DNA from: Planotetraspora thailandica
GTDB taxonomy: Bacteria; Actinomycetota; Actinomycetes; Streptosporangiales; Streptosporangiaceae
NCBI RefSeq assembly: GCF_016863335.1
Contig: NZ_BOOR01000068.1
Coordinates: 1 to 54,461, forward strand
DNA length: 54,461 nucleotides
Reading direction: 5' to 3'
This document shows, one piece after another, positions 49,030 to 54,461 of this stretch. The stretch's first letter is position 1. Each line of letters starts with the position of its first letter. The notes beneath the pieces were generated by a model. The model ran no database searches. It was not told where the DNA came from and worked only from the letters and a program-made list of their open reading frames with translations. The position numbers were made by a program, and so were the translations under genes.

Positions 49030-51465
49030 TCACGCGTCCCACGGCCGGGCTCTGACGCGCTCACCCGCCGGGTCGTAGAGCGGTTCGGCGGCGACCCGCG
49101 CACCCGTCCATCCGCCGTTGACTGCGATCTGCACGCGGTCGCCGTCCGCGACGCCCACCGGCAGGTAGGCGTAGGCGATCGACCGGCCGACGCGGTAGCC
49201 GTACCCGCCACTGGTGATCCGCGAGACCGGCCGCCCGTCCAGGCGGACCGGCTCACCGCCCAGGCAGACGTCCGGCCGGTCATCGTGCCGCTCGTCCAGC
49301 ACCAGGCAGCGCAGCGTACGGGTGGGCTCGGCCAGCGCGGCCCGCCGCTCCGACCGTACGGCGAAGCCGAGCCCGGCCTCCAGCGGCGTCGTCTCGGGCG
49401 TGATGTCGAGGCCCCACACCCGGTAGCCCTTCTCCAGCCGCAGGGAGTCGAGCGCACGGTAGCCCGCCGGGCGCATGCCGTACGGCAGGCCGGCCTCCAT
49501 GAGGGTGTCCCACAGGGTCAGGCCGAACTCGGCGGGGCAGTAGAGCTCCCAGCCGAACTCGCCGACGAACGTCACCCGCTGGGCCAGCACCGGCACATGC
49601 CCCACGCTGATCTGCCTGGCCCGCATGTAGCCGAAGGTCAGATCGTCGTCGCTCAGCTCATTGAGGATGGCGTACGCCTGCGGCCCCCACAGGCAGTAGC
49701 ACGCCAGCGCCGAGGTGACGTCGGTGACCTCCAGGCCGTGACGGCGCAGCAGGGCCGCGTCGTGCACGCCGAAGGCCGTGCCGGTGACCAGGCGGAACCG
49801 CTCGTCGTCCAGCCGGGTGACGGTCACGTCGGCCTCGATGCCGCCGCGCTCGTTGAGCAGTTGCGTGTAGACGACCGAGCCGACGGGCCGGTCGAGGCCG
49901 TTGCCGCAGACCCGCTCCAGGCCTGCCAGCGCGTCCTTGCCGGAGATCTCCAGTTTCGCGAAGGACGTCTGGTCGAAGAGCCCGGCCGCCCGTTCCGTGG
50001 CCTGGCACTCCTCCCGGATCGCCGGCGACCATACCCGGCCCGCCCATCCCCGTGGCGCGGACCCGGGGTCCTGGCCTGTCGGCGGGAACCAGTTGACCCG
50101 CTCCCATCCCGCCTTCTCCCCGAATGAGGCGTTCAGCGCGGTGTGCCGCACCCAGGCGGGCGAGCGGCGTAGCGGCCGGGCCGCCGTGCGCTCCTCGCCG
50201 GGATAGACGATGTCGTAGTACTTGCTGTAGGAGTCGAGCGCCCTGGCCCTGGCCCACCGGGCCGAGCGCGCGTGTCCGCCGAACCGGCGCACGTCCATGC
50301 CGAAGACGTCGTATTCGGGACTCCCGTCGGTGATCCACTCGGCCATGACCTTGCCGACGCCGCCCGCCGCCGCCAGGCCGTGCACGCAGAACCCGGCGGC
50401 CACCCAGAAGCCCGCCACCGCGGTCTCGCCCAGCAGGAACTCGCCGTCCGGAGTGAACGCCTCCGGCCCGTGCACCACCTTGCGGAGCTCGGTGTCCGGG
50501 GTGAGATGGCCGGGGAGGCGGTGGACGGCCGCCTCCCACGACTCCCGGAACTTCGGCATGTCCGGGGCGAAGAGCGTGCGCGGCTCCGCGAGCGGCCGCT
50601 CGGTGTCCCAGACCTGCGGCGTACGGATGTATCCCCCGACGAGAATCCCGCCGCCGTCCTCCCGGAAATAGACGATGTTGTCCGGGTCGCGCACGGTCGG
50701 CGTCTCCGCCGGAACCCCCGCCTCCGCGGTCACCACGTACTGGTGCTTGATCGGCACGATCGGCACGTCGACACCCGCGAGGCGGCCCACCACACCGGCC
50801 GCCGCCCCCGCCGCGTCCACCACCGTCTCGGTGCTCACGACGTGCTCGTCGTCGCCTGTCTCCTCGAGGCTCTTCCTGGGGCTTTTCCTGAGGCGTACGG
50901 CACGCACCCGGCCGGCCTCGACGTCCACGCCGGTCACCTCCACGCCCGTGAAGATCCGCACGCCGAGCCTGCGTGCGCCCTCTGCCAGTGCCTGCCCCAG
51001 CCGGGCCGGATCGAGCCAGCCGTCTCCCGGCAGCCACAACGACCCGAGGACGTCGGCCACCTCCAGCCCCGGCAGCCGTTCGAGGGTGCGCGCGGCATCA
51101 AGGAGCTCCATGTCGAGCCCGTACGTCTCGGCCGCTCCGGCCTGCCGTACGAGCTCCTCCTGGCGCTCGGGGGTGGTCGCGAGCCGCAGGCCTCCGACGC
51201 CGTGCCAGCCGGGGTCCAGGCCCGTCAGCTCACGCAGCTCCGGATAGAGGCCGGCCGAATACATGATCATCCGGGTTTGCGTCACCGTCGACCTGAGCTG
51301 GCCAACGAACCCGGCGGAATGCCACGTCGTGCCCTCGGTCAGCTCGTGCTGCTCGACGAGGATCACGTCGGTCCAGCCGAGCCTGGCAAGGTGGTAGGCC
51401 ACGCTGCACCCGGCCACACCGCCGCCGATGACGACGACCTGCGCGTCGGTGGGAAGTTGCGACAT
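49030..51465 (-). CDS. FAD-dependent dimethylglycine/sarcosine dehydrogenase-type enzyme with GcvT domain
   Basis: An 811-residue two-domain enzyme. Residues ~1-385 form a DAO-family FAD domain (dinucleotide fold QVVVIGGGVAGCSVAYHLARLGW; TEGTTWHSAGFVGQ holds the TWH at which dimethylglycine dehydrogenases link FAD to His). Residues ~430-811 form a GcvT-type tetrahydrofolate aminomethyl domain (LFDQTSFAKLEISGKDAL, ALACYCLWGPQAYAIL, RVTFVGEFGWELYCPAE, GYRALDSLRLEKGYRVWGLDITPETTPLEAGLGF). It demethylates an N-methylated glycine or amine and passes C1 to folate. ATG 51465 has GGAGGG upstream; the frame open to 52467 overlaps the divergent gene and is not coding. Confidence 0.93.
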   Translation of the reverse strand: MSQLPTDAQVVVIGGGVAGCSVAYHLARLGWTDVILVEQHELTEGTTWHSAGFVGQLRSTVTQTRMIMYSAGLYPELRELTGLDPGWHGVGGLRLATTPERQEELVRQAGAAETYGLDMELLDAARTLERLPGLEVADVLGSLWLPGDGWLDPARLGQALAEGARRLGVRIFTGVEVTGVDVEAGRVRAVRLRKSPRKSLEETGDDEHVVSTETVVDAAGAAAGVVGRLAGVDVPIVPIKHQYVVTAEAGVPAETPTVRDPDNIVYFREDGGGILVGGYIRTPQVWDTERPLAEPRTLFAPDMPKFRESWEAAVHRLPGHLTPDTELRKVVHGPEAFTPDGEFLLGETAVAGFWVAAGFCVHGLAAAGGVGKVMAEWITDGSPEYDVFGMDVRRFGGHARSARWARARALDSYSKYYDIVYPGEERTAARPLRRSPAWVRHTALNASFGEKAGWERVNWFPPTGQDPGSAPRGWAGRVWSPAIREECQATERAAGLFDQTSFAKLEISGKDALAGLERVCGNGLDRPVGSVVYTQLLNERGGIEADVTVTRLDDERFRLVTGTAFGVHDAALLRRHGLEVTDVTSALACYCLWGPQAYAILNELSDDDLTFGYMRARQISVGHVPVLAQRVTFVGEFGWELYCPAEFGLTLWDTLMEAGLPYGMRPAGYRALDSLRLEKGYRVWGLDITPETTPLEAGLGFAVRSERRAALAEPTRTLRCLVLDERHDDRPDVCLGGEPVRLDGRPVSRITSGGYGYRVGRSIAYAYLPVGVADGDRVQIAVNGGWTGARVAAEPLYDPAGERVRARPWDA

Positions 51466-51506
51466 CGACACCCTCCTGTAACACCTGGCCCGCAGAATCT
51501 GATCAA

Positions 51507-51524
51507 TGGTCTGAAGGTAGACCA
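51507..51524. promoter_or_regulatory. Operator TGGTCT-N6-AGACCA between divergent amine genes
   Basis: A perfect 6-6-6 inverted repeat midway in the 72-nt divergent region. The half-sites equal those of GntR-family operators (TGGTCTAGACCA), but are spread apart by 6 nt. One regulator could control both directions; its gene is not in the window. Confidence 0.6.
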
Positions 51525-51537
51525 AAAGGAGCCGGGC

Positions 51538-52455
51538 ATGCCAGATGCCGTCACGGACGCACTGGACCTCGTCACGGCCTGGGCCGGCCGGCCGATCATC
51601 TCCACGACGATCAAGGGTGGGCTCAGCCATCACATCGCCCGCGTTGAGACCGACGACGGCGAACGGTGGCTCCTGCGGGTGCTCGATCCGCTGATCGCGG
51701 AAACCGGCCTCGGCATCCCCCTCGACCAAGAGATCTCCAACACTATCCGCGCCGCGTCCACGGGAGTCGGCGCGCAGGTGCTGCACGTCATGCCGAACGC
51801 GGTCCTCCTCGAATACCTCGACGGCGTGACCCTCGACGCCCCCGCCGTGCGCGAGCCGGCGACCATCGAGCAGATAGCGGCGGCCTGCCGTCGTCTGCAC
51901 TCCGGGCCCGCGTTCGTGAACGACTTCTCGATCTTCCGCAAGCTCGCCCAACTGCTCGCGCTGTGCCGTACTCACGATCTGACGCTGCCAGAGGGCTACC
52001 TCGACGTGCTGCCCGCCGCCCGCGACATCGAAGCCGCGCTCGACGCGCACCCGCTGCCTGCCGTGCCGTGCCACAACGACCTGCTCGCGGAGAACCTGAT
52101 CGCCACTCCGGCGGGCATCCGCATCGTCGACTACCAGCTCTCGGGCAACAACGACCCCTGCTTCGAGCTCGGCGACATCGCCGCCGAGTCCGACTTCGAC
52201 CCCGACCATGTCGTACGGCTCACGCGCGCCTACTTCGGCTCCGACGACCTGGTGCCCCGGGTGCGGCTGAACCTCATCATGTCCAACCTCACGTGGGCGC
52301 TCTGGTTCGTCGTCCATCAGGGCCTGGTCCGCAACGAGGCCCTTCCTGATTTCGACTACAGCGCCGAGGCCGCCGACAAGTTCGCCCAGGCCGCGCGCGA
52401 CATCGCAGATCCGAGCTTCGGCCATCTGATCGACGGCCGGAAACCCCCCACCTAG
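51538..52455 (+). CDS. Choline/ethanolamine kinase-like phosphotransferase
   Basis: A 305-residue APH/choline-kinase-fold protein: N-lobe SHHIARVETDDGERWLLRVLDP, C-lobe catalytic VPCHNDLLAENLIATPAGIRIVDYQLSGNNDPCFELGDIAAE with HND and the metal Asp in VDYQ. It should phosphorylate a small amino-alcohol (choline, ethanolamine or hydroxylysine type). ATG 51538 has AGGAG 6 nt upstream. The next gene, an APC permease, begins 10 nt after its stop, suggesting import then phosphorylation. Substrate is inferred. Confidence 0.85.
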   Translation: MPDAVTDALDLVTAWAGRPIISTTIKGGLSHHIARVETDDGERWLLRVLDPLIAETGLGIPLDQEISNTIRAASTGVGAQVLHVMPNAVLLEYLDGVTLDAPAVREPATIEQIAAACRRLHSGPAFVNDFSIFRKLAQLLALCRTHDLTLPEGYLDVLPAARDIEAALDAHPLPAVPCHNDLLAENLIATPAGIRIVDYQLSGNNDPCFELGDIAAESDFDPDHVVRLTRAYFGSDDLVPRVRLNLIMSNLTWALWFVVHQGLVRNEALPDFDYSAEAADKFAQAARDIADPSFGHLIDGRKPPT

Positions 52456-52465
52456 AGGAGGCCTC

Positions 52466-54016
52466 ATGGCGCAAGCCCTCGACGACGACGCCCGACGACT
52501 CGCCGAACTCGGTTATAAGCAGGAGCTGGCCCGGTCCTGGAGCGGCTTCTCCAACTTCGCGATCTCCTTCTCCATCATCTCGATCCTGGCCGGGTGCTTC
52601 ACCACCTTCAGCCAGGCGTGGAACAACGGCGGCCCACTCGCCATCTCCGTCGGTTGGCCGCTGATCTCGATCTTCATCCTGATCATCGGCTTCTGCATGT
52701 CGGAGCTCGTCTCGGCCTACCCGACCGCCGGCGGCATCTACTGGTGGGCGGCGAAGCTCGGCAAGCCCGTCCACGGCTGGTTCACCGGCTGGCTCAACCT
52801 GATCGGCCTGATCGCGGTGACCGCCTCGGTCGACTACGGCTGCGCCACATTCCTCAACATCACGATCGGCCGGTTCAGCGACAGCTGGGCGAACGGCAAC
52901 ACCCTGCACCAGACGTTCCTGCTTTTCGCGATCATCCTGGTGCTGCACGCGCTGATCAACATCTTCAGCCACCGGCTCATCTCGATCCTCCAGAACGTGT
53001 CGGTCTGGTGGCACGTCTTCGGCGCGGCCGCCGTCGTCCTCATCCTGATCTTCGGCCCGTCCAAGCACCAGGACGTCGGTTTCCTCTTCGAGCAGTTCAA
53101 CCACTCGGGCTTCGGCGGGGACAACGGCTCGGGGCCGACCTTCTGGCTCTACGTGCTGCCGCTCGGCTTCCTGCTCACCCAGTACACGATCACCGGTTTC
53201 GACGCCTGCGCCCACGTCTCTGAGGAGACCCACGACGCGGCCCGCTCGGCTGCCAAGGGCCTCTGGCAGTCGATCTTCTACTCGGCGATCGGCGGCTGGA
53301 TCCTGCTCCTGTCGTTCCTCTTCGCCGCCACCGACGTGACAGCGGTCGACAACGAGGGCGGCTTCGTCGGGGCGATCTTCACCTCCGCCTTGTCGTCACC
53401 CTTGGCGACCGTCATCTTCGGCATCTCCACCATCGGCCAGTTCTTCTGCGGCATGAGCTGCGTCACCTCCATGTCGCGCATGACGTACGCGTTCTCCCGT
53501 GACGGCGCCGTGCCGGGCTGGCGCCTGTGGTCGCGGGTCGACCGCAATCGCACGCCCGTCAACGCCATCATCGGCGGCAGCGTCGTCGCCCTCCTGATCA
53601 CGCTGCCCGCGCTGTACGCACCCGCGGGGACCACCACGCCGGTCGCGTTCCTCGCCGTCGTGTCCATCGCGGTCATCGGCCTCTACCTCGCCTTCCTCAT
53701 CCCGATCTGGCTGCGGCTCCGCGCGGGCGACTCCTTCAAGCCGGGCCCCTGGACGCTGGGACGCAAGTACAAGGTCATGGGCTGGATCGCCGTCATCGAA
53801 ATTCTCGTGATCTCCGTCTACTTCATCCTTCCGCTCGCTCCCGCCGGCGTCCCGGGCAACAAGGACTTCGCCTGGACGTCCGTCAACTACGCCCCCATCG
53901 CCGTCGGCGCCGTGCTCATCGCCATCGCCCTGTGGTGGAGCCTGTCCGCCCGTAAATGGTTCAGCGGTCCCCGCAGGACCATCGACGAGGTGGAATCCCC
54001 CGAGCCGGTCGCATAA
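52466..54016 (+). CDS. APC-superfamily amino acid/amine permease
   Basis: A 516-residue transporter with twelve predicted spans: GYKQELARSWSGFSNFAISFSIISILAGCFTTF, the family YPTAGGIYWWAAKLG in span 3, TGFDACAHVSEETHDAARSAAKGL between spans 6 and 7, and MSRMTYAFSRDGAVPGWRLWSRV. This pattern matches the GABA/choline (BAT1, UgA4-like) branch. ATG 52466 follows GAGGAGG. It is co-transcribed with the choline-kinase-like gene. Confidence 0.92.
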   Translation: MAQALDDDARRLAELGYKQELARSWSGFSNFAISFSIISILAGCFTTFSQAWNNGGPLAISVGWPLISIFILIIGFCMSELVSAYPTAGGIYWWAAKLGKPVHGWFTGWLNLIGLIAVTASVDYGCATFLNITIGRFSDSWANGNTLHQTFLLFAIILVLHALINIFSHRLISILQNVSVWWHVFGAAAVVLILIFGPSKHQDVGFLFEQFNHSGFGGDNGSGPTFWLYVLPLGFLLTQYTITGFDACAHVSEETHDAARSAAKGLWQSIFYSAIGGWILLLSFLFAATDVTAVDNEGGFVGAIFTSALSSPLATVIFGISTIGQFFCGMSCVTSMSRMTYAFSRDGAVPGWRLWSRVDRNRTPVNAIIGGSVVALLITLPALYAPAGTTTPVAFLAVVSIAVIGLYLAFLIPIWLRLRAGDSFKPGPWTLGRKYKVMGWIAVIEILVISVYFILPLAPAGVPGNKDFAWTSVNYAPIAVGAVLIAIALWWSLSARKWFSGPRRTIDEVESPEPVA

Positions 54017-54049
54017 TCCCGCTTCCCATTTCATTCACTCCGCCTCCCG

Positions 54050-54200
54050 GGCGTCGGGTTCCTAGGGAGTCTCGGGCTTCCTGGGCTCCGGGCTCCTTGA
54101 GTTCTTCAGCTTCCTGGGCCCTGGAGCTCGTGGACCCCCGGAGCTCGTGGGCTCTCGGGACTCGTGGGTTCCCGGGGCTCACGGCTTCCTGAGCCTTGCG
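54050..54200. repeat. Low-complexity degenerate GGCTCCTGGGCTC-type repeats
   Basis: Imperfect tandem units rich in GGGCTC, GGGCTTCCTGG and GAGCTCGTGG fill this part of the 368-bp region 54017-54384. No gene is visible. The remainder, 54200-54384, is ordinary GC-rich sequence in which I see nothing. Confidence 0.6.
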
Positions 54201-54384
54201 GGCTTTCTTGCGCGGCCCGCCCACGGGACCTTCCTTGAGCCCGCGGCTCGGGAGCGCGGAGTTGACTCGCCACAACGCGCTGCATGGCGAAGCGCCGGGC
54301 CTCCCCAGCGTGGCCTGAGGTCGTCCGATCCGACCTTGGGCATGCCGGTAGGCCCGACCTCCGCTGCGCCAGCTTTTCCAGGCA

Positions 54385-54461
54385 TCACCGACGACGCTTG
54401 TGCCAGTGGCCTTCGATCAGATACGGCTTCCGCTCACGGCGGGTCTCCACCCGCCGCTGGA
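54385..54461 (-). CDS. C-terminal tail of an unidentified gene (partial)
   Basis: The minus strand encodes QRRVETRRERKPYLIEGHWH then KRRR and stops at 54385-54387, with a G/C-biased third position. The start lies beyond the window. It is very basic, as in nucleic-acid-binding proteins. The family is not recognised from 25 residues. Confidence 0.5.
   Translation of the reverse strand, partial: QRRVETRRERKPYLIEGHWHKRRR

Noticed and set aside
51466-52467. N-terminal extension of the dehydrogenase to about 1145 residues
   Set aside because: The extension is antisense to the choline-kinase-like gene and ATG 51465 has an excellent ribosome binding site at the start of the FAD-binding fold.

Overview
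The window is uniformly GC-rich with strong G/C bias at third codon positions, F420-type LLM oxidoreductases, many GTG and TTG starts, SulP-carbonic anhydrase and CanA-type carbonic anhydrase genes, ECF sigma factors, a DUF574-type methyltransferase and CebR-like operators. This points to an actinobacterial chromosome, most like the Streptosporangiales (Nonomuraea/Streptosporangium/Microbispora type). That placement is inferred from gene content. No rRNA, tRNA, CRISPR array or intact insertion sequence was recognised. The first 14 bases are a run of C, so the left edge looks like an assembly end.

Region by region: (1) 93-4337: a LLM enzyme and a hemerythrin diverge from a MarR regulator; next comes a coupled sulfur-scavenging pair (SfnB-like flavoprotein and SsuD-like monooxygenase). 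(2) 4575-7928: a SulP transporter fused to beta-carbonic anhydrase, then an ArsR-type metal sensor overlapping a cation diffusion facilitator. (3) 8016-19054: a tightly packed eleven-gene minus-strand operon. It encodes an ABC importer, GH36 alpha-galactosidase, SDR dehydrogenase, GntR regulator, galactonate dehydratase, mutarotase-like protein, KDPGal aldolase, sugar-acid kinase and SMP-30 lactonase. Together these make a complete oxidative (De Ley-Doudoroff) galactose route attached to alpha-galactoside uptake; the SMP-30 gene has a frame disruption near its start. (4) 19249-21116: an ECF sigma factor and a one-TM partner, bracketed by a degenerate duplicate of the 5' end of the neighbouring solute-binding gene and by a 53-bp direct repeat. 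(5) 21306-23035: an unexplained overlapping pair, a small protein and a protein with an ImmA/IrrE-like but apparently dead metallopeptidase region. (6) 23093-32586: a beta-glucan locus with LacI regulator, GH1, ABC importer and, divergently, a secreted GH16 enzyme with three F5/8-type domains and a secreted F5/8-DUF1996 protein; three GAGCGCTC-core palindromes lie in the divergent region.

(7) 32637-40563: HAD phosphatase, ROK regulator divergent from a GH35-like enzyme, an ECF sigma remnant, TauE/SafE permease, class IV aminotransferase, DUF574 methyltransferase and a DUF5519 protein. (8) 40616-44086: a Zur-type zinc ABC operon. (9) 44203-49016: GDPD phosphodiesterase, CanA-type carbonic anhydrase, small membrane protein, DUF72 protein, PfpI-like protein and a PfkB-fold protein that has lost its catalytic Asp. 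(10) 49030-54016: a dimethylglycine/sarcosine dehydrogenase-type enzyme divergent from a choline-kinase-like phosphotransferase and an APC permease across a TGGTCT-N6-AGACCA operator. The right end holds a low-complexity stretch and the C-terminal tail of an unidentified minus-strand gene.

The main theme is plant or fungal polysaccharide catabolism (alpha-galactosides, beta-glucans, beta-galactosides), each locus with its own local regulator, set beside sulfur, zinc and bicarbonate homeostasis genes. Most attractive for follow-up are the integrated alpha-galactoside/De Ley-Doudoroff operon, the ImmA-like two-gene module, the duplication around the sigma factor module, and the DUF1996/GH16 pair.
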